From Streptomyces sp. sk2.1 (GTDB taxonomy: Bacteria; Actinomycetota; Actinomycetes; Streptomycetales; Streptomycetaceae), in assembly GCF_008120935.1 (NCBI RefSeq), contig NZ_RDBO01000020.1, forward strand, positions 1,103,379-1,167,378: DNA of 64,000 nucleotides, read 5' to 3'. Under the pieces are notes generated by a model. It was not told where the DNA came from, did no database searches, and saw only the letters and a list, made by a program, of their open reading frames with translations. Every line of letters begins with the position of its first letter. Position 1 is the first letter of the stretch. The position numbers and the translations under genes were made by a program. Positions 52,214-61,687 of the stretch are shown in pieces.

Positions 52214-52232
52214 CCGGGGCGGTACGGCGGAA

Positions 52233-52263
52233 CCCCCGGACGGCGACCGGCGCCGTCCGGGGG
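52233..52263. terminator. Terminator between galM and the GH3 gene
   Basis: CCCCCGGACGGC (52233-52244) pairs with GCCGTCCGGGGG (52252-52263), preceded by AA and followed by TTT; it can serve the two convergent genes. Confidence 0.8.
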
Positions 52264-52281
52264 TTTCCTCGTGCGGGGCCG

Positions 52282-54753
52282 CTACTCCTCGATCTCGACG
52301 ACCGCGGTGCGGCGCACGTCGCCGAGCGAGTGGGCCGCCTGCACCTCGTACGCGCCGGGAACCAGGACCCAGTCGTACGCCTCCTCGTCCCAGATCTCGT
52401 ACGCGCGCCGCTCCAGCGCGATCACCGCGTCGGCGCTCTCGCCGGGGGCCGCCTCGACCCGGGCGAAGCCGGCCAGCCTGCGGGCGGGGCGGCCGGCGTC
52501 GGCGTGCCGGGGCGCCAGGTAGACCTGGACGGTCTCGGCGCCCGGCCGGGTACCGGTGTTGCGGACGCGGACGGTGACGGAGTCCCGGCCGGCCACCAGG
52601 CTCTCGTACTCCCAGGTGGTGTAGCCGAGTCCGTGGCCGAAGGGGTAGGCGGGCGCGGTGCCGGCCTTCTCCCAGGCCGGGTAGCCGACGAAGACGCCCT
52701 CGTCGTAGTGGAGCCGGCCGTCGGTGGGGGTGGTGGAGGAGACCGGGACGTCGGCGAGCGCGACCGGCCAGGTGGTGGGCAGCCGGCCGCCGGGTTCCTC
52801 GGCGCCCAGCAGGACGTCGGCCAGCGCGTGGCCGGCCTCCTGGCCGGGGAACCAGCCGAGCAGCACGGCGGCCACCTCCTCGCGCCACGGGAGTTCCACC
52901 GGGGAGCCGGAGTTGACGACCACGACGGTGCGGGGGTTGACGGCGGCGACTGCGGCAACGAGTTCGTCCTGGTGGCCGGGGAGCCTCAGGTCGGTGCGGT
53001 CGAAGCCCTCGGACTCGACGCGTTCGGTGGTGCCGACGACGACGATCGCGGCGTCCGCGCCGCGGGCCGCCTCGACGGCCTCGGCGATCAGCTCGTCGGG
53101 GTCGCGGCGCGGGCCGAGGTGGCAGAGGGAGAACGAGACGCCGAGGATCGGCCCGTCCTCGGCCAGGGTCTCGGGGACCTGACGCAGCGAGACGTGGACG
53201 GGTTCGCCGGCGACGAGGGTGATCCGGCCGCGCTCCAGGGGGTTGCCGAAGAACGCCTCGCCGGGGTCGGCGGAGCCGGTGACCCGGTGGACGCCGTCGT
53301 ACAGGGTCTCGTCCGCGACGGTGAGGGTGAGCGCCCCGGTGCCCCGGGTGCCGAAGACGTGCTCGCCGCTGTCGCGCGGGACGAAGGTGCCGGTGATCTC
53401 GACGGTGTGCAGCCGTTCGCGGGTGACGCCTGCGGGGAGGTCGTCGCCGAGCCACTGGAGGGTGCCGTCGTGCAGCGGGGCGGAGCCGATGACGGTGCCG
53501 TCGGCGTCGCGGCAGACGGCCCGGAGCTCGAAGCCCTTCTGGGCGGGGACGAGTTCGTCGTTCGGGTCGGCGCCGACCCGGTAGTCGAGCACCCCGTCGG
53601 GGAGGGCCGCGGCGAGGCCGTCCAGCGGGGTGACGACGTGGTGCGGGAAGACCTGGGCGGAGCCGCCGCCGAGGACCCGGGCGTCCCGGGCGAGCGCCCC
53701 GCTGAGCGCGATCCGGCGGACGGCGGTGGCGGCCAGGGGCAGGGCGGCGCGTTCGTTGCGGACCAGGACGAAGGAGCGGCGGGCGATCTCGCGGGCCAGG
53801 GCGTCGCCGTCGAGGGCGCCGGGGTGCGCGGCCGGGTCGACGACGGGCGGGGCGCCGTCCAGGAGGCCGACGCGGGCGGCCAGCCTCAGCACGTTGCGCA
53901 CGGCGCCGTCGACGACGGCCTCCTCGACCCGACCGGCCCGTACCGCGTCGGCGAGCGCCTTCCCGTACACCGTCCTGGGGCCGGGCATCGCGACGTCGAG
54001 GCCGCCGCGGGCGGCGCCGACGGTGGAGCGGGCGGCCAGCCAGTCGGAGACGACGAATCCGTCGTAGCCCCACTCGCCGCGCAGCACCGTGTTCTGCAGG
54101 TAGTGGTGCTCGGTCATGGTGGAGCCGTTGACCCGGTTGTAGGCGGACATGATGCCCCAGGGGTGGGCGTTCCTGACGATCCGTTCGAAGGGGGCCAGGT
54201 AGACCTCGCGCAGCGCGCGGGGGGCGACGACGTTGTCGACGGTGAAGCGGTCGGTCTCGGCGTCGTTGGCGACGAAGTGCTTGACGGTCGTGCCGACGCC
54301 GCCGTCCTGCACCCCGCGCACGTAGCCGGTGCCTATCTCGCCAGTGAGGTACGGGTCCTCGCTGTACGTCTCGAAGTGGCGTCCGCCGAGCGGGGAGCGG
54401 TGGAGGTTGACGGTCGGGGCGAGCAGCACGTGCACCCCCTTGCGGCGGGCCTCCTGGGCGAGCAGCCGGCCGGCCCGGCGGGCCAGTGCCGGGTCCCAGG
54501 TCGCGGCGAGCGCGGTGGGCGAGGGGAGCGCGACGGACGGGTCGTCGGCGCTCCAGGAGACGCCGCGGACGCCGATCGGCCCGTCGGACATCACCAGGGA
54601 GCGCAGCCCGACGGCGGGGATCGCGGGCAGGGACCACATGTCCTGACCGGCCAGGAGCCGGGCCTTGTCGTCGAGCCCCAGCGCGGCGAGCGCCGCTTCG
54701 ACCGCGGCCTCGCGGACCGCATCGGGGTTGCTGGGTGTGGACGTGTCCGCCAC
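52282..54753 (-). CDS. GH3 family beta-glucosidase with PA14 insert
   Basis: This 823-aa glycosidase hydrolyses beta-glucosides. The GH3 barrel (about 20-300) has GLRSLVMSDGPIGVRG, NLHRSPLGGRHFETYSEDPY, VKHFVANDAETDRF and the nucleophile Asp237 in YDGFVVSDWLAA. A GH3_C sandwich, a PA14-like insert (about 390-540, GTFVPRDSGEHVFGTRGTGA) and a fibronectin-like C-terminal domain (TVRVRNTGTRPGAETVQVYL) follow. There is no signal peptide, so it works inside on imported cellobiose or similar. GTG 54753 is the start (ADTSTPSNPDAVRE). It is divergent from a TetR regulator that may control it. Confidence 0.95.
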   Translation of the reverse strand: MADTSTPSNPDAVREAAVEAALAALGLDDKARLLAGQDMWSLPAIPAVGLRSLVMSDGPIGVRGVSWSADDPSVALPSPTALAATWDPALARRAGRLLAQEARRKGVHVLLAPTVNLHRSPLGGRHFETYSEDPYLTGEIGTGYVRGVQDGGVGTTVKHFVANDAETDRFTVDNVVAPRALREVYLAPFERIVRNAHPWGIMSAYNRVNGSTMTEHHYLQNTVLRGEWGYDGFVVSDWLAARSTVGAARGGLDVAMPGPRTVYGKALADAVRAGRVEEAVVDGAVRNVLRLAARVGLLDGAPPVVDPAAHPGALDGDALAREIARRSFVLVRNERAALPLAATAVRRIALSGALARDARVLGGGSAQVFPHHVVTPLDGLAAALPDGVLDYRVGADPNDELVPAQKGFELRAVCRDADGTVIGSAPLHDGTLQWLGDDLPAGVTRERLHTVEITGTFVPRDSGEHVFGTRGTGALTLTVADETLYDGVHRVTGSADPGEAFFGNPLERGRITLVAGEPVHVSLRQVPETLAEDGPILGVSFSLCHLGPRRDPDELIAEAVEAARGADAAIVVVGTTERVESEGFDRTDLRLPGHQDELVAAVAAVNPRTVVVVNSGSPVELPWREEVAAVLLGWFPGQEAGHALADVLLGAEEPGGRLPTTWPVALADVPVSSTTPTDGRLHYDEGVFVGYPAWEKAGTAPAYPFGHGLGYTTWEYESLVAGRDSVTVRVRNTGTRPGAETVQVYLAPRHADAGRPARRLAGFARVEAAPGESADAVIALERRAYEIWDEEAYDWVLVPGAYEVQAAHSLGDVRRTAVVEIEE

Positions 54754-54807
54754 GGCCGTACCTCCTCGTCGGGTTTCCTGCGCTGAACGCCTCCATACTC
54801 ACCCCCT

Positions 54808-54825
54808 CGATCGGTAGATCGGTAG
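54808..54825. promoter_or_regulatory. Candidate operator between GH3 and TetR genes
   Basis: The dyad CGATC-GGTA-GATCG (54808-54821) overlaps two direct copies of ATCGGTAG (54810-54817 and 54818-54825). It is the only repeat in the 160-bp divergent gap. Confidence 0.5.
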
Positions 54826-54913
54826 GTTTCGTCACCATTCCGTTATTTTCGGGGATGGCGTACGGTGCGGTCCGGGGAACGGGACCGATGGCGTGCCGGA
54901 AGGGGCCGGGGAG

Positions 54914-55513
54914 ATGGCGCGGGCCAGAAGCGCGGAGCGGCGGGCGGAGATCGTCCGGGCGGCTCTCGAAGTGATCGCCGAACGCGGCTACCGCGGCGCC
55001 TCCCTGAGCGCCGTCGCCGAGCGGGTCGGCCTCAGCCAGCAGGGCCTGCTGCACTACTTCCCGACCAAGGAGGCGCTGCTCGTCGCGGTACTGGAGGAGC
55101 GCGACCAGTGGGACACCGGCGGCGGCACGCGGAGCGACGGCACCTGGCGGATCGAGCTGCTGGCCTCCCTCGTCGAGTACAACGCGATGCGCCCCGGCAT
55201 CGTCCAGACGTTCTCGGCGCTGCTGGGCGAGAGCGTGACGGGGGGTCATCCCGCGCGGGATTTCTTCACCCGCCGCTACACCCAGGTCCGGGCGAGCATG
55301 GCGGCGATACTGCGCGCCGAGTACGGCGAGCGGCTGCCGGGCGGGCTGACGCCGGAGCGCGCGGCGCCGCTGCTCGTGGCGGTGCTGGACGGGCTCCAGT
55401 ACCAGTGGCTGCTGGACCCCGACTCGGTGGACATGCCCGCGGCGTTCGAGGACTTCCTGGCCCTGCTGCGGCCGGGCGGGCCGGACGGCGCGCCGCAGCC
55501 CCCTCCCCCGTGA
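54914..55513 (+). CDS. TetR family regulator, likely controller of the beta-glucosidase
   Basis: This 199-aa regulator has the TetR helix-turn-helix: [57 protein letters not shown] (residues about 10-65). The ligand domain is helical; the C-terminal tail is Pro/Gly-rich. ATG 54914 follows GGGGAG closely; an upstream Met (54893) is possible. It is divergent from the GH3 gene with a candidate operator between them. Its likely ligand, a sugar or other small molecule, is inferred only from context. Confidence 0.9.
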   Translation: MARARSAERRAEIVRAALEVIAERGYRGASLSAVAERVGLSQQGLLHYFPTKEALLVAVLEERDQWDTGGGTRSDGTWRIELLASLVEYNAMRPGIVQTFSALLGESVTGGHPARDFFTRRYTQVRASMAAILRAEYGERLPGGLTPERAAPLLVAVLDGLQYQWLLDPDSVDMPAAFEDFLALLRPGGPDGAPQPPPP

Positions 55514-55631
55514 AGTGCCCCCGGCAGGGCGTCAGTACGGCGAACGCGACAGAGCACCTGCGGGTGATTTCCGGTCGGTCTACGCGCGTCCGGGCCCGGG
55601 GCACTCCCCGGGGCGACCCAGGGTTGACCGC

Positions 55632-57587
55632 ATGATCTCCGAGCCCGCCGGATCCTCGTCCGGCCTGCCCTCCCGCCGCACCCTGCTGACCGGCGCCGCC
55701 GCCGGTGCCGCCGCCCTGGCCGCGGGCGCGGCCGGTACCGCGGACGCCGCCGCGCCGGGCGCCGCCGACGCCCTGCCCGGCTCCGGCACCGCGCTCGCGC
55801 CCGCGGCCGCCGCGTCGGACTGGAACACCTGCCTGGACGTCGCCCGCGCCGTCCTCGTACGCGACGGGCAGGACCAGCCGCTGGTCCCCCGCTACCGCGA
55901 CATCCTGCTGTCCAAGGGCCTGCCGCGCAGCGGCAGGCCCCCCAAGAAGGTGCTGATCGTCGGCGCGGGCCCGGCCGGGCTCACCGCCGCCCGCCTGCTG
56001 CACGAGGCCGGGCACTCCGTCACCGTCATCGAGGCCAACGGCAACCGCGTCGGCGGCCGGATCAAGACCTTCCGCAAGGGCGGCCACGAGAACGCGAAGG
56101 CGCCCTTCGCCGACCCGAAGCAGTACGCCGAGGCCGGCGCCATGCGGATCCCCGACAGCCACCCGCTGGTCACCGCGCTCGTCGACGGCCTCGACCTGAA
56201 ACGCCGCCGCTTCCACCTGGCGGACGTCGACGCCGAGGGACGGCCCGTCAACCACGCCTGGATCCACGTCAACGGCATCCGGATGCGCAAGGCCGACTAC
56301 GCGAGGAAGCCGCAGGCGATCAACCGCTCGTTCGGCGTCCCCGCCGAGTTCGAGGACAAGCCCGCCGCGACGATCGTGCGCGAGGCGTTCGCCCCGGTCC
56401 GCGAGGAGTTCGCGGGCAAGGAGGGCCGGGAGCTGGTCGAGGGCTGGGCACGGGTGATCCAGCGGTACGGGCACTGGTCGATGTTCCGGTTCCTCACCGA
56501 GGTCGCCGAGCTCGACGAGCGCACCGTCGACCTCGTCGGCACGGTGGAGAACCTCACCTCCCGGCTCCACCTCGCCTTCGTGCACAGCTTCATCGGGGCC
56601 TCCCTGATCAGTCCGGACACCGCGTTCTTCGAGCTGCCGGGCGGCACGGGCGTCCTCGCCGACGCGATGTACGAGCAGGTCGAGGACCTGGTGCGGCTGG
56701 ACCGCCGGGCCACCCGGATCAGCCACGGCGAGGACGGCGTCCGGATCGAGACGGTCTCCGAGGGCCGCGACGGCAAACCGCTGGTGCGCCAGACGTTCAC
56801 CGGTGACCGGGCGATCATCACCGTGCCGTTCTCCGGGCTGCGCCACATCCCGGTCGCGCCCCTGCTCTCGTACGGAAAGCGGCGCGCGCTCACCGAGATC
56901 CACTACGACGCGGCGACCAAGGTGCTGCTCGAATTCAGCCGCCGCTGGTGGGAGTTCGAGGAGAAGGACTGGAAGACCGAGCTGGAGCGGATCGAGCCCG
57001 GCCTGTACGACGCCTACCGGCTGGGCAAGGCACCGGCCGACGGTTCGCTGCTGGGCGCCCACCCCTCGGTGCCGCCCGGCCACATCCCGCCCGACCAGCG
57101 CGTGCACTACGCGGCGCACCGGGCCACCGTCCGCAGCCAGCCCGAGGCGGCGCACGTCACCGGCGGCGGCTCGGTCACCGACAACCCCAACCGCTTCATG
57201 TACCAGCCCTCCCACCCGGTCGAGGGCAGCGCGGGCGGGGTCCTCCTCGCCTCGTACAGCTGGTCCGACGACGCGCTGAAGTGGGACTCGCTGGACGACG
57301 ACGAGCGCTATCCGCTCTCCCTGTCCGGGGTGCAGGACGTGTACGGGCAGCGCGTCGAGGTGTTCTACACCGGCGTCGGCGCCACCCAGTCGTGGATGCG
57401 CGACCCGTACGCGTACGGCGAGGCATCGGTGCTGCTGCCCGGCCAGCACACCGAACTGTTCGCCGATGTGCGGTCGGTCGAGGGGCCGTTGCACTTCGCG
57501 GGCTGCCACACCTCGATCAAACCGGCCTGGATCGAGGGGGCCCTGGAGTCGGCAGTCAGGTCGGCGCTGGAGGTGCACACCGCCTAG
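55632..57587 (+). CDS. Tat-exported flavin monoamine/L-amino-acid oxidase
   Basis: This 651-aa oxidase has a Tat signal peptide ([20 protein letters not shown], twin Arg15-Arg16), the FAD-binding GxGxxG in [20 protein letters not shown] (111-116), [12 protein letters not shown], and the amine-oxidase substrate domain ([20 protein letters not shown]). The C-terminal FAD motif is [20 protein letters not shown] (E-SA). Length and long insertions resemble secreted L-amino acid oxidases of Streptomyces, which make H2O2 and keto acids. Start ATG 55632 precedes the twin-Arg motif; an upstream Met is not needed. Substrate is not known. Confidence 0.92.
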   Translation: MISEPAGSSSGLPSRRTLLTGAAAGAAALAAGAAGTADAAAPGAADALPGSGTALAPAAAASDWNTCLDVARAVLVRDGQDQPLVPRYRDILLSKGLPRSGRPPKKVLIVGAGPAGLTAARLLHEAGHSVTVIEANGNRVGGRIKTFRKGGHENAKAPFADPKQYAEAGAMRIPDSHPLVTALVDGLDLKRRRFHLADVDAEGRPVNHAWIHVNGIRMRKADYARKPQAINRSFGVPAEFEDKPAATIVREAFAPVREEFAGKEGRELVEGWARVIQRYGHWSMFRFLTEVAELDERTVDLVGTVENLTSRLHLAFVHSFIGASLISPDTAFFELPGGTGVLADAMYEQVEDLVRLDRRATRISHGEDGVRIETVSEGRDGKPLVRQTFTGDRAIITVPFSGLRHIPVAPLLSYGKRRALTEIHYDAATKVLLEFSRRWWEFEEKDWKTELERIEPGLYDAYRLGKAPADGSLLGAHPSVPPGHIPPDQRVHYAAHRATVRSQPEAAHVTGGGSVTDNPNRFMYQPSHPVEGSAGGVLLASYSWSDDALKWDSLDDDERYPLSLSGVQDVYGQRVEVFYTGVGATQSWMRDPYAYGEASVLLPGQHTELFADVRSVEGPLHFAGCHTSIKPAWIEGALESAVRSALEVHTA

Positions 57588-57614
57588 AAGGCGCCGGGGC
57601 GGAGGCGGGGCGGT

Positions 57615-58460
57615 TCAGTCCCGGTCGGGGGCGTACGGGTTCGGCGCCCCGTTCCCGCCCCGCGTCCGGTCCCCGGCCCCGTCGGCCGTGTCGTCCCCGG
57701 CCTCGCCGTCGGGGGCCCCGTCGCCGGCCGGCACCAGGTCCCGTGCCAGCAGGGTGGCCCCGGCGACGGCGCCCGGCATCAGGAACACGGCGACGAACGG
57801 GATCAGGAAGACCAGCGCCAGCGGCACGCCGAAGCCGAGGACCAGTGCCCGCCGGCTGCGGAGCAGCACGAGCCGTTTCCTCAGCTCCATGCCGCGGCGC
57901 TGGAGCGCGACGGCGGTCAGCTCCTCGGCGAGGAAGTAGCCGGTGACGCAGAAGCCGATCGCGGGGATGACGGTCTGGCCGACGACCGGGATGAATCCGA
58001 GGGCGAAGAGCAGCGCCGAGTAGAGCCCCACCCGCACCAGGACCCGGACGCTGTCCCGGGCGGAGATCCACAGCTCCCGCCAGAGCGGCAGCCCGGACTC
58101 GGGGACCTCGCCGCCCTCGGTGCGGTCCACCTGCTCGGACAGCGACTCGTAGAAGGGCTGGCCGACCAGCAGGGTCACGGCGGTGAACGTGATCACGGCG
58201 AGGAACAGGCCGAGGCCGAAGACCAGCATGGTCAGGGTGGTGCGGAGCAGCCCCTGCCAGGGCGAGGACCAGTCGTCGGCGAACGGGGTCGCCCAGCCCA
58301 CCAGGTCGTCGGCGCCGTACCCGAGGCCGATGAACGCCGCCGCGTACAGCACGAGCGTGACGAGTCCGGGCAGCAGCCCGAAGCCGAACCAGCGCCCGTG
58401 CCGTCCGACCCAGCGCTGTCCCTTTATCAAGTAGCCGAAGCCCACCCCAAGATCACGCAT
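57615..58460 (-). CDS. EI24/CysZ-like membrane protein
   Basis: This 281-aa integral membrane protein has about four to five hydrophobic segments (WFGFGLLPGLVTLVLYAAAF, LLRTTLTMLVFGLGLFLAVI, VGLYSALLFALGFIPVVGQT, ALVLGFGVPLALVFLIPFVA). The family motif is VGQPFYESLSEQVDR and WRELWISARDSVRVLVRVGL. EI24 proteins relate to CysZ sulfate transporters, but the role in actinobacteria is not established. The C-terminal tail is Gly/Asp-rich and likely disordered. ATG 58460 begins the conserved region (MRDLGVGFGYLIKGQRW). It converges with the amine oxidase gene. Confidence 0.87.
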   Translation of the reverse strand: MRDLGVGFGYLIKGQRWVGRHGRWFGFGLLPGLVTLVLYAAAFIGLGYGADDLVGWATPFADDWSSPWQGLLRTTLTMLVFGLGLFLAVITFTAVTLLVGQPFYESLSEQVDRTEGGEVPESGLPLWRELWISARDSVRVLVRVGLYSALLFALGFIPVVGQTVIPAIGFCVTGYFLAEELTAVALQRRGMELRKRLVLLRSRRALVLGFGVPLALVFLIPFVAVFLMPGAVAGATLLARDLVPAGDGAPDGEAGDDTADGAGDRTRGGNGAPNPYAPDRD

Positions 58461-58536
58461 GGCGTCAGCGTACTGGGGCCGGCGGGGGCCTTCGAACAGG
58501 AAGCCGGGGCCGGGCGGTCCGGGCTCCCGGAACACG

Positions 58537-58574
58537 GCCGGGGGCCGCACCCCCTGCGGGATGCGGCCCCCGGC
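58537..58574 (-). terminator. Terminator of the ohr gene
   Basis: GCCGGGGGCCGCA (58537-58549) pairs perfectly with 58562-58574; it lies 22 bp beyond the Ohr stop codon. Confidence 0.8.
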
Positions 58575-58595
58575 GCGAACGGGTGGGCGAGCAGG

Positions 58596-59024
58596 TCAGG
58601 CGACCGACAGCTCGACCTTGATGTTGCCGCGCGTGGCGTTCGAGTACGGGCACACCTGGTGGGCCTTCTCGACGAGTGCCCGCGCGGTGTCGGCGTCGAC
58701 GTTCGGGATGGTCGCGGTGATCGCGACCTCCAGGCCGAAGCCGCCCTCGGCGGTCTTGCCGATGCCGACCGCGGCGGTCACCGTGGAGCCGGAGATGTCC
58801 GCCTTCTCCTGGCGGGCCACGACGCCCAGCGCTCCCTGGAAGCAGGCGCTGTAGCCCGCCGCGAAGAGCTGCTCCGGGTTGGTGCCCGCGCCGCTGCCGC
58901 CCATGGCCTCGGGCGGGTTGACGACGACGTCGAGGTTGCCGTCGTCGGACGAGACGCGGCCGTCACGGCCGTTCTCGGCGGTGGCGACGGCGGTGTAGAG
59001 GACGTTGATGTCCTGAATGGTCAT
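58596..59024 (-). CDS. ohr: Organic hydroperoxide resistance protein (Ohr/OsmC)
   Basis: This 142-aa thiol peroxidase reduces organic hydroperoxides using two Cys residues and lipoyl-type reductants. The pair is Cys61 (LFAAGYSACFQGALGVVARQ) and Cys125 (KAHQVCPYSNATRGNIKVEL), with Arg20 and Glu51 supporting. The length and the C-P-Y-S-N-A-T-R-G-N motif are Ohr-like, not OsmC. ATG 59024 follows AGGAGG. Its usual regulator, a MarR-type OhrR with an N-terminal Cys, is not next to it; the nearby MarR gene has no such Cys and is separated by the MDR reductase. Confidence 0.95.
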   Translation of the reverse strand: MTIQDINVLYTAVATAENGRDGRVSSDDGNLDVVVNPPEAMGGSGAGTNPEQLFAAGYSACFQGALGVVARQEKADISGSTVTAAVGIGKTAEGGFGLEVAITATIPNVDADTARALVEKAHQVCPYSNATRGNIKVELSVA

Positions 59025-59113
59025 GCTGAGGATTCCTCCTGCTGTGCGCCGCGACTCGCGCCCACGATCGCGACGGCCTGCCGATGAGAGTAACGGGTGT
59101 GCCGGAGCGGCTG

Positions 59114-60133
59114 TCAGGCGAGGGAGACGATCATCTTTCCGGTGTTCTCGCCGCGGAGCAGACCGAGGAAGGCGTCGAAGCCGTTCTCGATGCCCTCGAC
59201 GGTGGTCTCGCGGTACTTCAGTTCGCCCGAGGCCAGCCAGCCGGCGACCTCCTGGACGAACTGCGGCTGGAGGTCGGAGTGGTCGCCGACGAGCATGCCC
59301 TGGATGCGCAGCCGCTTGCCGATGACGAGGGCGAGGTTGCGCGGGCCGGGCGTCGGCTCGGTGGCGTTGTACTGGGCGATCATGCCGCAGACGGTGACGC
59401 GGCCGTGCGGGTTGAGGGCGGAGATCGCCGCTTCGAGGTGCTCGCCGCCGACGTTGTCGAAGTAGACGTCGATGCCGTCGGGGGCGGCCTCGCGCAGCTG
59501 ATCGGCCACGGGGCCGTTCTTGTAGTTGAAGGCGGCGTCGAAGCCGTACTCCTCCACGAGGAGCTCGACCTTCTCGTCGGAGCCGGCCGAGCCGATGACC
59601 CGGGAGGCGCCCCTGAGCTTCGCCATCTGGCCGACCTGGCTGCCGACCGCGCCGGCCGCGCCGGAGACGAACACGGCGTCGCCCTCCTTGAAGGAGGCGA
59701 CGTCGAAGAGGCCCGCGTAGGCGGTGAGCCCGGTCATGCCGAGCACGCCGAGGTAGGCGGAGAGCGGGGCGATGGACGGGTCGACCTTCACGGCGTGCTC
59801 GGCCGGGACGTCGGCGTACTCGCGCCAGCCGAGGCCGTGCAGGACGTGGTCGCCGACCTCGATGCCCTCCGCGTTCGAGGCGATGACCTCGCCGACCGCG
59901 CCGCCGTCCATGGGCCGGTCGAGCTTGAAGGGCGGGATGTACGACTTCACGTCGTTCATCCGGCCGCGCATGTACGGGTCGACCGAGAAGTACCGGTTGC
60001 GGACCAGGACGCGGCCCTCGCCGGGGGCGGCGACCGGGGCCTCACGCAGCGCGAAGTCCTCGGCCTTCGGCCAGCCGTGGGGGCGGGCGACGAGGTGCCA
60101 TTCGCGGCCGGATGCGGGAAGTGCTGCGGACAT
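59114..60133 (-). CDS. NADP-dependent oxidoreductase, zinc-free MDR (leukotriene B4 dehydrogenase-like)
   Basis: This 339-aa reductase of the MDR superfamily has REWHLVARPHGWPKAEDFAL at the start, RNRYFSVDPYMRGRMND, the Rossmann motif DAVFVSGAAGAVGSQVGQMA (about 155-174), and NVGGEHLEAAISALNPHGRV and GMIAQYNA. Lack of zinc ligands and the Y-F-S-V-D-P-Y-M-R-G pattern mark the PTGR/curcumin reductase branch, which reduces enone or quinone double bonds with NADPH. ATG 60133 is supported by AGGAG. It is divergent from a MarR gene that may repress it in response to electrophiles. Confidence 0.94.
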   Translation of the reverse strand: MSAALPASGREWHLVARPHGWPKAEDFALREAPVAAPGEGRVLVRNRYFSVDPYMRGRMNDVKSYIPPFKLDRPMDGGAVGEVIASNAEGIEVGDHVLHGLGWREYADVPAEHAVKVDPSIAPLSAYLGVLGMTGLTAYAGLFDVASFKEGDAVFVSGAAGAVGSQVGQMAKLRGASRVIGSAGSDEKVELLVEEYGFDAAFNYKNGPVADQLREAAPDGIDVYFDNVGGEHLEAAISALNPHGRVTVCGMIAQYNATEPTPGPRNLALVIGKRLRIQGMLVGDHSDLQPQFVQEVAGWLASGELKYRETTVEGIENGFDAFLGLLRGENTGKMIVSLA

Positions 60134-60264
60134 GGCTCGGTTCTCCTCAATGACTCACGGGGCGGGAGAAGCTCCGCCCGTGGGGCCGGGCCCGCGGGAC
60201 CGGGTCCGCGCGGGCCCGGCCCGCCTCGGCCTGTCACCGGCCCGGCGGACGAAATACTTCATGA

Positions 60265-60318
60265 TGTGAAACAACCATGCTCCTGAATATTTCACTTTGT
60301 CAAGCAACCGGCTATCCT
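60265..60318. promoter_or_regulatory. MarR-MDR divergent promoter region
   Basis: TTTCAC (60290-60295), 17 bp, TATCCT (60313-60318) gives a good plus-strand promoter whose -10 ends 7 nt before the MarR ATG (60326), so that transcript should be leaderless. GTGAAA (60265-60270) and TTTCAC form inverted half-sites, and TTGACA (complement of 60298-60303) could be the -35 for the reductase. Confidence 0.55.
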
Positions 60319-60325
60319 GGGTGTC

Positions 60326-60790
60326 ATGCCCACCCCCCGCACAGACCCGCTGACCCTTGAGGTCGTCGAGCTCATCGGTACCGTCGTGGCGCGCTACTAC
60401 GAGGAGTACGACGAGGCCGCCGCGGCCCACTCGCTCACCGGCGCGCAGGCACGCGTGCTCGGGCTGCTCGTGCTGGAGCCGATGCCCATGCGCCGGATCG
60501 CCCAGAAGCTGAAGTGCGAGCCGTCGAACGTCACGGGCATCGTCGACCGGCTGGAGACCCGCGGCCTGGTGGAGCGCAGGCCCGACCCCACCGACCGGCG
60601 GGTGAAGCTGGCCGCCCCGACGGAGCGGGGTGCGCGGATCGCGCGGGAGCTGCGCGAGTCGCTCACCTTCGCGCGGGAGCCGCTGGCCCGGCTGTCGGAC
60701 GGGGACCGCGCGCTGCTGCGGGACCTGCTGCGGCGGATGCTGGGCGGCCCGGACCTCCTGCCGGAGCGGCCGGGCCCCACCTCCGGTTGA
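60326..60790 (+). CDS. MarR family regulator
   Basis: This 154-aa winged-helix regulator has [40 protein letters not shown] (recognition helix and wing), and helices for dimerisation at both ends ([20 protein letters not shown]). A Cys in the recognition region (LKCEPSN) may be redox-active, but the OhrR-type N-terminal Cys is absent. It is divergent from the MDR reductase and probably controls it and itself. The ATG at 60326 is probably leaderless (-10 box TATCCT ending 7 nt upstream). Confidence 0.92.
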   Translation: MPTPRTDPLTLEVVELIGTVVARYYEEYDEAAAAHSLTGAQARVLGLLVLEPMPMRRIAQKLKCEPSNVTGIVDRLETRGLVERRPDPTDRRVKLAAPTERGARIARELRESLTFAREPLARLSDGDRALLRDLLRRMLGGPDLLPERPGPTSG

Positions 60791-60849
60791 CGGCCTCCCC
60801 GCCGGAGGGCCGGTCCCCCCCAGGGCCGGTCCCCCCGGCGGCCGACGGA

Positions 60850-60924
60850 CGGACGCGGGGCGGACGGACGCGAGGTCGGCGGACGCGGGGTCGGCGGACG
60901 CGGGGTCGGCGGACGCGGGGTCGG
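60850..60924. repeat. 15-bp tandem repeat
   Basis: Five 15-bp units (60850, 60865, 60880, 60895, 60910) are nearly CGGACGCGGGGTCGG; the last three are exact, the second has one change and the first is the most diverged. The array lies between the MarR stop and the next start. Confidence 0.9.
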
Positions 60925-60960
60925 CCGGTGGTGCGGGCCGTCGTGTGGAAGCGTGGCCCC

Positions 60961-61527
60961 ATGACCGCGTCCGCGCCCTTCGGCCCCCGTGAGTTCCAGC
61001 TCGTCCTGCTGCGCCGGATGGCCGACCACCGGCCCGACCTGGTCGAGGACGCCCGGCGCGAACTGGGCGCCTCGTCCGCCGAGATGCGCGAGGCCAACCG
61101 CCGCTGGCAGGCCATGACGCGGGCACCGCGCGGCCGGGGCGCCGCGCACCGCCACCGTTCGGTGCTCGGCGAACCCGAGTCGTCCGGGCGCCGCACGGTC
61201 GGTGGCCTGGAGTGCGAGGTACTGCGGTGGCCGGTGCCGCTCTGGCCGGACCTGCGGTTCGAGGTGACGGCCGCGCCGGGCGGCGCCGTGTGGAACGAGT
61301 GGCTGGTGCGGGCGCCGGGAGCGCCGGGACCGGAGCTGCGCGCGATCGCGGATCTGCGGCCCTGGTCGGCCACGGTGGACGAGGTCGCGCGGGCCTTCCC
61401 GCCGGTCCGGCCGATGGAGGGCGGCGCGCCGACCCGGTGGGCGCTGGCGATCACCGAACCGGGGACGGGGCTGCCGTACGTCGCCGAGTTCACCTGGGGG
61501 CTGTTCCAGCGACTGCTGCCGGGGTGA
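60961..61527 (+). CDS. Hypothetical protein
   Basis: This 188-aa soluble protein has no motif I recognise. Features seen are [60 protein letters not shown] and [20 protein letters not shown]. It is Arg/Trp/Pro-rich with no signal peptide. ATG 60961 is the only Met before the conserved-looking region and lacks a clear ribosome-binding site. Coding bias fits a real gene; it lies between the MarR gene and mbl. Confidence 0.7.
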   Translation: MTASAPFGPREFQLVLLRRMADHRPDLVEDARRELGASSAEMREANRRWQAMTRAPRGRGAAHRHRSVLGEPESSGRRTVGGLECEVLRWPVPLWPDLRFEVTAAPGGAVWNEWLVRAPGAPGPELRAIADLRPWSATVDEVARAFPPVRPMEGGAPTRWALAITEPGTGLPYVAEFTWGLFQRLLPG

Positions 61528-61687
61528 GCCGGGGCGGTCCGTCGCCCTTCCTGTCGGGGCGTCAGCTCCGTACCCTCCTCCGGCGCCTCCCAGCGCGCGC
61601 CGCGGCGGCACAGGGCGCACCATGCGAGAGAGAACCGGCCGCAGCCCGGCCGGTGCCCACCCGTCCGCGCTCCCGGGAGAACCTGCC

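Noticed and set aside
51083-55249. A very long open frame (1388 codons) on the minus strand in another frame than the GH3 gene
   Set aside because: It overlaps the GDSL, galM and TetR genes on the other strand and is Arg/Pro/Gly-rich; a shadow typical of high-GC DNA.
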